From Cyclina sinensis (lineage: Eukaryota > Mollusca > Bivalvia > Venerida > Veneridae), in assembly GCA_012932295.1 (NCBI GenBank), contig JAAONU010000014.1:36239977-36303976 (forward strand): a DNA stretch of 64,000 nt, in the 5' to 3' direction. The notes below the pieces were generated by a model. The model made no database searches and was not told the DNA's origin. It saw only the letters and a program-made list of their open reading frames with translations. This document shows, piece by piece, positions 23,745-36,354 of the stretch. How positions within the stretch are numbered: position 1 is the first letter of the stretch; every line of letters begins with the position of its first letter. A program made the translations under genes and the position numbers.

Positions 23745-24020
23745 CACGTTAACTAGCATGGTATACGGGATTCCTCAGTTACACTGATTTTGTGTTAATT
23801 AACATGGTATACGGGATTCCTCTGTTACACTGATTTTGTGTTAATTAACATGGTATACGGGATTCCTCAGTTACACTGATTTTGTGTTAATTAACATGGT
23901 ATACGGGATTCCTCAGTTACACTGATTTTGTGTTAATTAACATGGTATACGGGATTCCTCAGTTACACTGATTTTGTGTTAATTAACATGGTATACGGGA
24001 TTCCTCAGTTACACTGATTT
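23745..24020. repeat. 46-bp tandem repeat, six near-identical copies
   Basis: Copies start with GTATACGGGATTCCTCAGTT at 23761, 23807, 23853, 23899, 23945 and 23991, each followed by ACACTGATTTTGTGTTAATT. Only single-base differences are seen (CTCTGTT for CTCAGTT in copy 2), so the array is young or homogenised. The sixth copy is cut short at 24020. Confidence 0.95.
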
Positions 24021-25400
24021 AGTGACTAACAAAGTCTTAGTAATGTACTGTTTGGCGTATACACACTTTTTAGAAGACCAAAATGTTGGGGTTCAATCCA
24101 GGCAGATCAAAAGTACACGAAAGGTTTTTTTTACTTATAAAACAAAAATAGAACAAAATATCTACGCATACAGTTCTGCTCAGAAGTATTCTACCGATAC
24201 ACTTCCGCAGGGATGGAGATAGGGTATATCTATGTTACGTGTTCCCATACCAGTAGCAGTCCTCTCCCAAGGCCAACACCCCGACCACTGTTGAGTATGT
24301 GATCTACGCACGCACACACATAATCATGGATTTCCAAATATTTATTTCCACGAACATGACTTGTCTTAGCTCCTTATGTCAACAAGTGTGGATGGCAATT
24401 CTTAGCAAGTTACGGTTCTAGGTCAGGCGAAAGTAATCTTCACTGAACTCTATTATCTCCTGCTGTATTATTCTGAAGAAACTGGCGTAATTACAGCCTT
24501 ATAAGTCAGGAATTTCCATCTTGCGACAGAAATGAGTGAATTAAATATCTAACTGTCATCAAAGGCTTCAGAATAGAGCCATTATCGCTTTCGGGTAACT
24601 TTTTAAGGAAAAAGTCTCCCATTTTCACAATATATTATAACGTACAAATGTACTAATGTACCAATAGTAAATGCTAAATAGAGATATCAAAAATACTTAT
24701 TCTTCACAATAGTATTGCAGTTTCCAGGAAAGCGATATTTCCTTGTTGAAACCTTTTAAATCAACACAAATCTATTAAAATCATCACAGGCGACTGAAGT
24801 CATTTCCAAGTATCAATAGAAAGGCTGAAATCCCAAGTTCGACATACTATTATTTAAAAAAGACACTTTGATATACAGAAAAGAAGCAAGTCATACAGTT
24901 TTGGACTCATTGACTGAAAAATACACCACTGTCACATGCGACTTGTGTCGTTCTTATGTCTCATTCGAAAGAAAACAAGTAGTAATAGTAGCAATCTGAT
25001 TAAACCATTTCATAAAAATTGCTACGCTAACCGTAGGGAGATCGTATACTTCAGTCAGATTGTGCTAGTAGAAGAGCGGAGAATCGGACTCACAAACCCT
25101 GATTTACCAGAGTTAATCGTGTTACCAGAACACTGATCAGCCCTCCAAAAATAAACGCATGAAACTTCCATGAAACTTGATACAGCTTTTAAATTGTAGT
25201 GTCAACCCGACGGTTTCAACTAATGAGACATTTACCTTTTAATTACCTTTTAATGTGTAGATTTTGTCACATTGTATTGTTAATCTATGGGCAAATATAA
25301 AGGAATCAATGCGATCTTTACCAACAATTCACACGTTGGAGTATCATATTGCTAACATATTCGGTTCATTAATTAGTTTAGTTAAACGACACCGACTAAT
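24021..25400. other. Intergenic, nothing recognised
   Basis: This is AT-rich sequence with no convincing coding exon or defined repeat. Confidence 0.4.
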
Positions 25401-25544
25401 TTGTTGATTCTAAGAAAGCTCGTTAAAATTTACGTTTCTTTTCTGAAAATAAAAATGACGATGGTAATGATCTTCGTTGGAAAATATGTTAACATTGGAG
25501 AAACTATAGAATATCGCCTGGCAAGAGACATCTCATTCGTCTGC

Positions 25545-25783
25545 TGCAGAACATGTCCTTGCTTCTGCTGTAGCTGCCACAAAACATGTCCTTGCTTCTG
25601 CTGTAGCTGCCACATAACATGTCATTGCTTCTGCTGTAGCTACCACAGAACATGTCATTGCTTCTGCTGTAGCTGCCACATAACATGTCATTGCTTCTGC
25701 TGTAGCTACCACAGAACATGTCATTGCTTCTGCTGTAGCTGCAACAGAACATGTCCTTGCTTCTGCTGTTGCTGATTTTATTT
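25545..25783. repeat. 33-bp tandem repeat, seven copies, open in several frames
   Basis: The ACATGTC(C/A)TTGCTTCTGC core starts at 25551, 25584, 25617, 25650, 25683, 25716 and 25749. Since 33 is divisible by 3, the plus strand reads an 11-residue Cys-rich unit (TCHCFCCSCHR-like) inside a 124-codon frame (25401-25775). The minus strand reads an MTCSVVATAEA unit. No splice, start or homology evidence favours any frame, so I call it a minisatellite. Confidence 0.85.
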
Positions 25784-28690
25784 CTCCCCACGAGATTGCT
25801 TCTAGTACTCCTCCTGATGTCCCTGTTCCTACTTACTGCTGCTCCTGTTCTAAATGACTGCTGCTCCGGGTTTCTTCTTACTGCTGCCCCTATTCTAACT
25901 CACTGCTGCTGCTTCTGGTTCCACTTACTGATGTCATTGTTCCAAAAAACTGCTGATTCTGGTTCTAGTTACTGCTGCCTGTGTTCCAACTTACAACTGT
26001 TTCTGTTTCTACCTACTTTTGCTCATTTTCCAATTTACTGCTGCTTCTGGTTCTATTTACTTCTGCTTCTGCTCAAAATTACTGCTGCTTCTGGTTTTAC
26101 TTATTGTTACACTCATTCCAACTTACTGCTATTGGTTCTATTTACTGCTGCTTCTGGTTCTACAAACTGCTGTCCCTGTTGCAACTTACTGCTGCTTCTG
26201 GTTCTTCTTACTAATGCTTCTGGTTCTATTGACTGCTGCTTCTAATTCTACTTTCTGCTCTTTCTCTCTCTCTCAACTTACTCCAGTCCCTGTTTCAACT
26301 TATTGCTGTTTCAAATTCTACTTACTTCTGCTCCTGTCGCAACTTACCGCTGTCTCTTGTTCTACTTACTTCTGCTTCTATTGAAACTTACTTCCGGTTC
26401 TACTCATTGTTGTCGCTATTCCGACTTTCTGCTGACTCTGGTTCTACTGACTGCTGTCCCTGTTCCAACTAACTGCTTCTTCTTATTCAAAGAACTGCTG
26501 TCCCTATTCCATCTTACTGCTGCTTCTGGTTCTACATTCTGCTGTCTCTCTCCAAACTTACTGCAGTCCCTGTTTCAACTTAATGGTAATTCTGGTTCCA
26601 CTTACTGATGTCATTGTTCCAAAAAACTGCTGATTCTGGTTCTAGTTACTGCTGCCCGTGTTCCAACTTACAACTGTTTCTGTTTCTACCTACTTTTGCT
26701 CATTTTCCAATTTACTGCTGCTTCTGGTTCTATTTACTTCTGCTTCTGCTCAAAATTACTGCTGCTTCTGGTTTTACTTATTGTTACACTCATTCCAACT
26801 TACTGCTATTGGTTCTATTTACTGCTGCTTCTGGTTCTACAAACTGCTGTCCCTGTTGCAACTTACTGCTGCTTCTGGTTCTTCTTACTAATGCTTCTGG
26901 TTCTATTGACTGCTGCTTCTAATTCTACTTTCTGCTGTCTCTCTCTCTCTCTCAACTTACTCCAGTCCCTGTTTCAACTTATTGCTGTTTCAAATTCTAC
27001 TTACTTCTGCTCCTGTCGCAACTTACCGCTGTCTCTTGTTCTACTTACTTCTGCTTCTATTGAAACTTACTTCCGGTTCTACTCATTGTTGTCGCTATTC
27101 CGACTTTCTGCTGACTCTGGTTCTACTGACTGCTGTCCCTGTTCCAACTAACTGCTTCTTCTTATTCGAAGAACTGCTGTCCCTATTCCATCTTACTGCT
27201 GCTTCTGGTTCTACATTCTGCTGTCTCTCTCCAAACTTACTGCAGTCCCTGTTTCAACTTAATGGTAATTCTGGTTCTACTAACTTCTGCTCTTGTCCAA
27301 ACTTACTGCTGCTTCCTCAGTTCTACTTACTTCTTCTTCTGTTAAAACTTACTTCTTTACTCTTATAACTTATTGCTGTTTCAAATTCTACTTACTTCTG
27401 CTCCTGTCGCAACTTACCGCTGTCTCTTGTTCTACTTACTTCTGCTTCTATTGAAACTTACTTCCGGTTCTACTCATTGTTGTCGCTATTCTGATTTTTT
27501 GCTGCCTCTGGTTCTACTGACTGCTGTCCCTGTTCCAATTAACTGTTGCTTCTGATTCAAAGAACTGCTGTCCCTGTTCCAGCTTACTGCTGCTTCTAGT
27601 TCTATTTATTGCTGCTCCAAGATCTACTGATTGGCCGCTTCTGGATCTACTAACTTCTGGCGGTGTTCCAATTAACTGTTGCTCCTGGTTCTACTAACTG
27701 CTGCCCATGTTTCAACTTACTGCTGCTTCTAGTTCTACTGATTGTTACTTTTGATTCTACTTACTGTTGCCCCTGTTTTATCTTACTGCTGCTGCTGCTG
27801 GTTCTATTTACTTCTGCTATTGGTTCTTCTAATTATCAATTCTAGTTCTACCAACTGTTGCCCCTGTTCCAACTTACTGCTGCTTCTTGTTTTACTTACG
27901 GTTGCCCCTTCTTTAACTAACTGATGCTTTTACTATTCGCTGCTTGTGGTTTCTCTTCCCCTTGCTCCAACGTACTGCTACTTCTTGTAATACTAACTGC
28001 TATTCCTGTTTCAACTTACTGCTGCTTCTGGTTCTACCTATTGTAGCCCCTGTTCCAACTCAGTCCTGCTTCTTTTTCTACTAACTGCTGTCCCTGTTCC
28101 AGTTTACTGCTTCTTGCTCTACTAACTATTGCCCCTGTTCTATCTTACTGCTGCTTCTGGTTCTGTTTACTGCTCTTTCTAGTTGTACTTATTGTTACCT
28201 TTGGTTCTACTTACTGTTGCCCCTGTTCTAACTTACTGCTGCATCTTGTTCTACTAACTCTTGTCCCTATTCCAACTTACTGCTGCCTGTCGTTCTACTG
28301 ACAGCTGTTCCAAGTTGCTGCTGCTTCTGTTTCAACTTACTGCCGTTCTGGTTCTACTTACTGCAGTCCCTGATGTCCCTGGTCCCTTACTGCTGCGTCG
28401 GATTTTATTTATTGCTGCTTCTAGTTCAACTTACTTCTGCTTTTGTTTTATTTTAGTGCTGCTTCAGGTACTACTTATTGTTGTCCCTCTTCCAACTTAC
28501 TGCTGTCCCTGTTCCAACTTTTTGCTGCTTTTTGTTCTACTAACTGCTGTCCTTTTTCCAACTTACTGCTGCTTCTGGTTCTGCTTAATTCAGCCTCTGT
28601 TCCTTTTTACTTCTGCTCCTTTTCTACTTTCTGCTGCTCCTGCTTCTAGTGACTGCTGGTTCCCCACTCTGGTTCATCTTCTTCAGCCGT
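25784..28690. repeat. 2.9-kb TTCTGGTTCTACTTACTGCTG-type array with a 677-bp tandem duplication
   Basis: The array is built from irregular units of roughly 22 bp (TTACTGCTGCTTCTGGTTCT and relatives). A large block starting CCACTTACTGATGTCATTG occurs at 25921 and again at 26598, 677 bp apart and almost identical through about 27275. A partial third copy of its inner part (TTATTGCTGTTTCAAATTCT) begins at about 27370. Several Leu/Ser/Cys-rich frames of 60-160 codons are open by composition alone. Confidence 0.9.
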
Positions 28691-30892
28691 TACCATAATA
28701 ACTTTTACTTCAACTTTTACCACTACATATTTCGTGGTGTCTTCATTCTCCCTGTAGTTTCTCTTACCTCTGTTTCTGTTTCACTGCCACTTCATTTTCA
28801 TATTTAATCTATTTTCTGCTGATATTTCATCTTGGTTTATTTCTACTTTCTTTTCTGTTCGTTGTGTTCATTCCTTCCTTTCATGTTTCTGTCAATACTG
28901 TTTTGTGACAGTTCCTAATTTTCTAATATGCTGCTCATGCTTATTGTGACTGCGACTTCTTTTGCTTTCTTTTCGAGCGTCTCCGTCTCTGCTCATGTTT
29001 TATGGTTTCTGCTCATTTCATAACATACTGCTCATTTTTGCAAACTTCGCGCAGTTGTAGGATACTACGTCATCGCGCACCTGTTTTATGCTCTCTCGTG
29101 GATCAACAACCTGTCTGATCTTTTTCAATAAGAAATCTATAGAGTTACAAAAAATCATGTTGTCCACCGAAGATTGGCTGGTGTGCTTTGTATTTACGTA
29201 AAGAATTTTTATATTGTAAAATTCTAGTTCAGGCCAGAAAACGGGTGAAAGTTTTCTTCCGAATGCATGCTGATTATCTACCTTTGTTGCTAGCTCCTTC
29301 TATAACTGCATCTGCAGCAACAACATCTACAGCCACTGTTGCCGATTCTTGTTTCTGCATTACTATTACTCTTTAAGAATCTTCTGCAATTATTTCCTTC
29401 CATAGTTCCTGTTTTCTACCGTGAAGATCCAGTTTCACTTGCACAAATTAGATATTCTAAAATAAAGGATTTACATATGTGTTACAATTATTCTTTTAAT
29501 GATTATCTAAATTGATAACAGATATTAGATATTCTTATTGGTTGTTACTAAATTAAGCTAAATCTGCCTATGGTCGCTTAACTACCCACGGGACCGTAGA
29601 TAATTTGCATGTAGTTGATGTATCATTAAGTTAGAGAAGACATCGGTGCTTCTTGTAGGTTTGTAGATATAGGGTTGTATTTAGGTGTTTGAATAATTGG
29701 AATATTCGTTACAAACATTGTTTTATTGTAAAGTTAAGAATTACTTTTGTAAGTAAAACTTGGTTTTACACTGTGACAGTTCTAACTGCTGTCGTAAGCG
29801 AAACATCGCTAACATTTAATACCACTGTTACTTATTCAACCGATATACAAATTACAAGTATTATAAAATTGTGTCCACCATTTGTCACCATACATAGAGA
29901 TAAATTTGAAGGTTAAGTTTGTATACATTAACCGTGCGCTTGACTAATCAATAATGTCAGGTCGCATTACAGCACTCTATTAAACACTCCCTATAAACCA
30001 AGTTCTGTCGGGTTTAGTAAAAGGTATTTTCGACTGGGTTTATAGCCATTAAAATATTTTACCATATGAATGAAATCAAATTTGTTTTACCTTGTCATAG
30101 GGCATATCTAAACCTATTCAGTAGTCAATGGGTTTAAATGAATTCATTATGTAAGTTGTATATGTATAAAATCGTCATAATAATACACATAATAATTAAC
30201 ATTTACGTAAAATGCTATGATAAATAAGTAATTATACAAAATAAGGATTAATAGAGGTCAAATAATGCACATTACCTGCGTCAGCGATTTGAATAATAAA
30301 ATGGGAATTGAAGACAATTTTTTAGGTTAACATTGAAGCAACAACCAAGAAAAATAATACCATGTACTTAAAATGACGTTCTCATGTTTCAGGATGTGGT
30401 TATAAAACTTTTAAAAATTCGCTTCATTTCAGGAAAAACTTGTTATCACACGAAACGAAATTCTAAAAAAAAAGATGGTAGTTGGACAAAATAATTATCA
30501 TTACCAAAAGTGCTGACTAAAATGCATTTTTTTTAAATTCCTGTTTGCCAAGTAAAACGGATTTTTTTTAGATTCATTGATATTTTAGGCTATTAACTCA
30601 TAATAATAATGATTATAATAATGATAACAAAAAATATTTAATAACAGATATGATCATTACGGACATGATCATTACAGACATGATCATTATAGCAGAACAT
30701 TCAGTAATTCCCTAATTACAGCAAAATATTTAGTATTTCCTTATTATTACCAAGATAACTCAATGCTGTTGATGAAAATTAATCTTTAAAAATTGTTTCT
30801 AACAATTTTTTCACGTGAAAAAGAACTGCCTTTTCGTCTTATGTAACTGAATTAGTTTATTTAATATTGATTATGGTGATAGGGGAATCCCG
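28691..30892. other. Intergenic, no gene recognised
   Basis: A pyrimidine-rich tail follows the array to about 29060, then AT-rich sequence. A short triple repeat of GACATGATCATTAC lies at about 30645-30690. Frames at 29188-29376 and 29689-29916 are unremarkable. Confidence 0.35.
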
Positions 30893-31671
30893 ACATTTGC
30901 CCACAGGACATTTGACCCCCACCCCCTCCCCCTACCCAGTCTTTAAATGTATCATTGGACATTTGCCCCTAGATGAAATATCACCTTGGACATTTGCACA
31001 CCCCCCCCCCCCCCCTACGAAGAAACTTTACCATGGACCCATGGACATTTGCCACCCCACTAGAAATATTACAATGAACATTTGCCACCCCAGTAGAAAT
31101 ATTACAATGGACATTTGCCCCCACCCCCAGTAGAAACATTACCATGGACATTTGTCACCAAGTAGAAACATTACCATAGACATTTGCCCCCAGTAGTAAC
31201 ATTACCATGGACATTTGCCTTCCCAGTAGTAACATTACCATGGACATTTGCCACCCCAGTAGAAACATTACCATGGACATTTGCTACCCAGTAGAAACAT
31301 TACCATGGACATTTGCTACCCAGTAGAAACATTACCATGGACATTTGCCACCCCAGTAGAAACATTACCATGGACATTTGCCACCCCAGTAGAAACATTA
31401 CCATGGACATTTGCCCTTCCCCTCCCCCCCCCACCACCAGTAGAAAAATTACCATGGACATTTGCCACCCCAGTAGAGATATTACCATGGACATTTGCCC
31501 TCCAGTAGAAATACTACCATGGACATCTGCACCCCACAGTTGAAACAATACCATGGATATTTGCCACATCAGTAGAAATATTACCATAGTACCATAGACA
31601 TTTGCCACCCCAGTAGAAAAATTAGCATGGACACTTGCCCCACCCCCGATTAGAAACATTATCATGGACAT
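30893..31671. repeat. 33-bp tandem repeat array
   Basis: Copies of CCAGTAGAAACATTACCATG followed by GACATTTGCCACC recur about 20 times, with C-rich expansions at about 31001-31014 and 31419-31433. It is irregular at the left end and more regular from 31040. The frames on both strands (11-residue unit MDICHPSRNIT) follow from the unit length. It abuts the 69-bp array directly. Confidence 0.92.
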
Positions 31672-33935
31672 TTGTGTTTGAACCATATAACTTTCCAGGC
31701 TCAAAAAGACATACACTTAAGCATTACTTCGAACTTGACTTGTGTATTGAACCCTATAACTTTCCAGGCACAAAAATACATACACTTAAGCATTACTTCG
31801 AACTTGACTTGTGTATTGAACCCTATAACTTTCCAGGCACAAAAATATATACACTTAAGCATTACTTCGAACTTGACTTGTGTATTGAACCCTATAACTT
31901 TCCAGGCACAAAAAGACATACACTTAAGCATTACTTCGAACTTGACTTGTGTATTGAACAGTATAACTTTCCAGGCACAAAAATACATACACTTAAGCAT
32001 TACTTCGAACTTGACTTGTGTATTGAACCCTATATCTTTCCAGGCACAAAAAGACATACACTTAAGCATTACTTCGAACTTGACTTGTGTATTGAACCCT
32101 ATAACTTTCAAAGCAAAAAAATACATACACTTAAGCATTACGTCGAACTTGACGTGTGTATTGAACCTTATAACTTTCCAGGCACAAAAATACATACACT
32201 TAAGCATTACTTCGAACTTGACTTGTGTATTGAACCCTATAACTTTCCAGGCACAAAAATACATACACTTAAGCATTACTTCGAACTTGACTTGTGTATT
32301 GAACCTTATAACTTTCCAGGCACAAAAATACATACACTTAAGCATTACTTCGAACTTGACTTGTGTATTGAACCCTATAACTTTCCAGGCACAAAAATAC
32401 ATACACTTAAGCATTACTTCGAACTTGACTTGTGTATTGAACCCTATAACTTTCCAAGCAAAAAAATACATACACTTAAGCATTACGTCGAACTTGACTT
32501 GTGTATTGTACCGAATACCTTTCCAGGCACAAAAATACATACACTTAAGCATTACTTCGAACTTGACTTGTGTATTGAACCTTATAACTTTCCAGGCACA
32601 AAAAGACATACACTTAAGCATTACTTCGAACTTGACTTGTGTATTGAACCCTATAACTTTCCAGGCACAAAAATACATACACTTAAGCATTACTTCGAAC
32701 TTGACTTGTGTATTGAACCCTATAACTTTCCAAGCAAAAAAATACATACACTTAAGCATTACGTCGAACTTGACTTGTGTATTGTACCGAATACCTTTCC
32801 AGGCACAAAAATACATACACTTAAGCATTACTTCGAACTTGACTTGTGTATTGTACCGTATAACTTTCAAGGCACCAAAATACATACACTTAAGCATTAC
32901 GTCGAACTTGACTTGTGTATTGTACCGAATAACTTTCCAGGCACAAAAATACATACACTTAAGCATTACGTCGAACTTGACTTGTGTATTGTACCGTATA
33001 ACTTTCAAGGCACCAAAATACATACACTTAAGCATTACGTCGAACTTGACTTGTGTATTGTACCGTATAACTTTCCAGGCACAAAAAGACATACACTTAA
33101 GCATTACTTCGAACTTGACTTGTGTATTGTACCGTATAACTTTCAAGGCACCAAAATACATACACTTAAGCATTACGTCGAACTTGACTTGTGTATTGAA
33201 CCCTATAACTTTCCAGGCACAAAAATACATACACTTAAGCATTACGTCGAACTTGACTTGTGTATTGAACCCTATAACTTTCCAGGCACAAAAATACATA
33301 CACTTAAGCATTACGTCGAACTTGACTTGTGTATTGTACCGAATAACTTTCCAGGCACAAAAATACATACACTTAAGCATTACTTCGAACTTGACTTGTG
33401 TATTGTACCGTATAACTTTCAAGGCACCAAAATACATACACTTAAGCATTACGTCGAACTTGACTTGTGTATTGTACCGTATAACTTTCCAGGCACAAAA
33501 ATACATACACTTAAGCATTACGTCGAACTTGACTTGTGTATTGTACCGTATAACTTTCCAGGCACAAAAATACATACACTTAAGCATTACGTCGAACTTG
33601 ACTTGTGTATTGTACCGTATAACTTTCAAGGCACAAAAAGACACACGCTTAAGCATTACATTGTACTTGACTTATGTATTGAACCTGTTAAGTTTCCAGG
33701 CACAAAAAGACATAGGCTGAAGAATTACCTCGAATTTGACTTGTGTATTTAAGCTCAAATACGTGCAGACACAAAATGACATACACTTTACCATTACATT
33801 GTATTTGAGTGGTAAATTTATTTCTTAAACATGCACACAAAAACGACATACATTTAAGCATTACCTTGTATTTGACTTGTATATTTAACCTCTAGTATTT
33901 GCAGACACAAAAAGACACTCGCTTAAACATTACAC
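31672..33935. repeat. 69-bp satellite-like array, about 30 copies, open in three frames
   Basis: The unit contains TATAACTTTCCAGGCACAAA, AATACATACACTTAAGCATT and AC(T/G)TCGAACTTGACTTGTGTATT. About 30 copies run without a single indel from 31672 to about 33750, then two to three decayed copies with indels fade out by 33935. A continuous frame spans 31635-33752 (23-residue unit FELDLCIEPYNFPGTK...), a second plus frame 31672-33720 and a minus frame 31701-33656. Recurring changes (TTC/GTC, GAA/GTA, CCA/CAA, ATA/AGA) alter the amino acid in the longest frame, which argues against selection on it. Variants cluster: early copies mostly carry GAACCC, late copies TACCG. A 4-copy block (276 bp) marked by CCAAGCAAAAAAATAC repeats at 32455 and 32731. 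Confidence 0.93.
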
Positions 33936-35990
33936 TCATTAATACCGTGGTATCTTTGAGTGTAGCCCACTAGTTCAGAACTTTCTTTTTTTATACGCGG
34001 ATGCTCAAATTGCTGAGATATGAACAATGCATGATGCCATTTTATAGAGATGCATGTAGCACAAAGGCTGATTTAATTTTTCAGAGAGATTGTGGTAAAG
34101 TCTTCTGAATCACTGGTGTCAGTTTGGGTCAGTTTTGGCTCAGCTGTGTCTTTCATCTGTAGCCCCATTACGCAAAGCTCTCTGTTTACGTACAAGTAAA
34201 CATTCTAGCTCTGGGGCTAGCTTTTAAGAGCTAAAGGTTTTCCAAAAATACAAAACCAACAAGTTTCAGGGCTTGGTTTGCATCTTAGCTCAGGCCTGGC
34301 TGTAGAAATGGACAAGCAAGTTGGTCCTATTATTTAGCGCAGCGGAAGTATAGTCAGTGAGAGTAACAACCTCCCCTAAGGGTTTTTTAAAGTTAGTTAC
34401 ATTTTAGTCATCCATGCTTGGGTATGTTTATCTAGGACCCGGCGTTTATCATCCAACCACGGTTGTTGAACTCCGTTTATATGTCGGTTTTGCTATAAAA
34501 ACGTGCGAGTCATTCAACCTTTGAAAATAATATGAATGAGCACTGTCTAAACATTTTACACGCTTGTCACAATGTTCTGAATGAAAAATGGGATTGATGA
34601 GACCTCTGAATTTCTAACACTCTGACTTGTTGGGGTTTTTATGTTATTAATTATATTCATAATCGGAAGACTACAGAACGACAATAACATCTGTAGATGT
34701 ATTTTAGTCATACCGTGACCGCCTCGAAGATCTCGCTGGTGTTGGTGAAGGGCTAAACGTATGCCTAGAATCTTCGAAAAATGTACATAGGTTGGGTTGA
34801 ACCTTGAATGTGTGCACAGACGTCGCTGCTGAATGGTCTTCACAAGTTGTACAGCTCAGCCAGTAAACATTTTAGCTCTGGGGCTAGCTTTGAAGAGCTA
34901 ACGGTTGTCCAAGAATAGAGCACCAACAACAGGGTATAGACTGTATTGGACAGTATGTACATTACTAGGAACTGTAGATTCATAAAAATGTGTAATGGTA
35001 TAAAGTTTGGAGCGTCCGGAAAGCGCTACGTGTTTTCTGTGCAATTTCTGTTCTGTTTTACTGAAATGTCTTTAGGTTTTGTTTAAAAAGGTCTTCATCT
35101 GCAGTGTCAAAATTAAGTAAATGAACAAAGTCTGTTAAGAATACATTTTGTCTTTCAAACATCTGTAGCGAAAGGCAAAGGTCAGTGCCATAGTTTTTAT
35201 GACAGTTGAAATAATTACTCTTTGGACATTTATTGTTTGTTTTTGAATCCAAAACAATTGAAAATTGACAGATCATGTATAGACGTACTTTTTTGCGTAT
35301 TAATCAGTTTAAAATATTATGAATAGGAATAGACTTTGAAACTTGTGAGATACAATTCTAACAGTCATTGAAAAAAATAAGGAAACCATGTACAACCAAA
35401 CCAAAATCGTATTCACACGTAACTAGAAATTGATATGAAAATGACCAGTCGCCATATTTATAACCAAAACAAAATAACCTATTATGATAGGTCAAAATTA
35501 GAGCCACCGGGTTTGTATGTCATACCATTATGTCACGGGATTTGTTTGAATATCAAAGTAAATATTTACACATATCACGGTATCACAAATCGTCATAGTA
35601 TGTGACCCTACACCACGCATGCAATTTATTTTGCACTGAAATAAGATTAGTGTAGAAATAGAAAAAATTATCATGTCCATAAATCGAGTGAAGATGTTTG
35701 CTTGAATACGTATTCTGCACCCATGCTGAAATGGAGAGCTATTGAGACAACTAACTGATCATTAACTGCCCTTCCTCCGGCCGGTCAGCGTTCACATTTT
35801 TTTTCAAAACATTTTTTCCCAGAAGTAAATCATGAAATGATTTTTAAATCGTATTGCTGTTCCAACGTTAATTTTGGTCGTTAAAAGCAATTGAAATGTC
35901 AAACCTAAAAGTCGTACACATAAAAACAAGGGCTAGAACTCTGATTATCATGGCCAAGCACAGCATTTTAAGCCTTTTCTTATATTTGTT
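33936..35990. other. Intergenic region with a duplicated 55-bp repeat and a possible Tc1-type tail
   Basis: GTAAACATT(C/T)TAGCTCTGG begins two matching segments at 34196-34250 and 34863-34916. Between them the minus-strand frame 34556-34843 contains RDLRGGHGMT, faintly like the ARGGHTRY end of Tc1-family transposases. That resemblance is too short to call with confidence. Confidence 0.35.
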
Positions 35991-36350
35991 CAGTTGTCAT
36001 CCTTTTTACCCCTCCTCCACCACTCATTTCTCCTTATTTATCTTGTTTTTTTTTTGTGTCTTACTTCTTCTTTTAACAACCATTATTTTCTCTCTTTTTG
36101 CTTCTTCTTCTCTTTATCTATCATTCTCGTTTTTTTCTTCTTTAAACGATTTTCTCTCTTTTTTATCTAATTAATTATCATCTTCATCACTTTCATCATA
36201 TTCTACTGCTTTATTTCACATTCATATTTTATTTTGTATCTTCTTTCACTGATAAATTGTCATCAGCTTCCTTTTCCTTCTCTTCTTGCCTTCTCCTTCC
36301 TTCTTCTTTCCTTCTCTTTTTTACCTCTTCTTTCTTTGATTTAGGTCATT
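35991..36350. repeat. Pyrimidine-rich low-complexity tract
   Basis: The plus strand is strongly T/C-rich (CTTCTTC, TTTTCTCTC runs) and leads into the TCA array. Any frames here reflect composition. Confidence 0.7.
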
Positions 36351-36354
36351 TTCT

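Noticed and set aside
23745..24020. CRISPR-like regular spacing
   Set aside because: Copies are contiguous with no variable spacers, and the DNA is eukaryotic. The same applies to the 33-bp and 69-bp arrays.
25751..28698. Many Leu/Cys/Ser-rich frames of 60-164 codons
   Set aside because: All are shadows of the TTCTGGTTCTACTTACTGCTG-type array, open by composition in several overlapping frames.
31635..33752. 705-codon open frame as a repeat-protein gene
   Set aside because: It is simply the 69-bp array. Two other frames are equally open, most copy differences change residues, and no start, splice or homology evidence supports a gene.
34556..34843. 95-codon minus frame with RDLRGGHGMT resembling a Tc1 transposase tail
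   Set aside because: Only a handful of residues match and no upstream catalytic region is found, so it was noted in the stretch description but not called.
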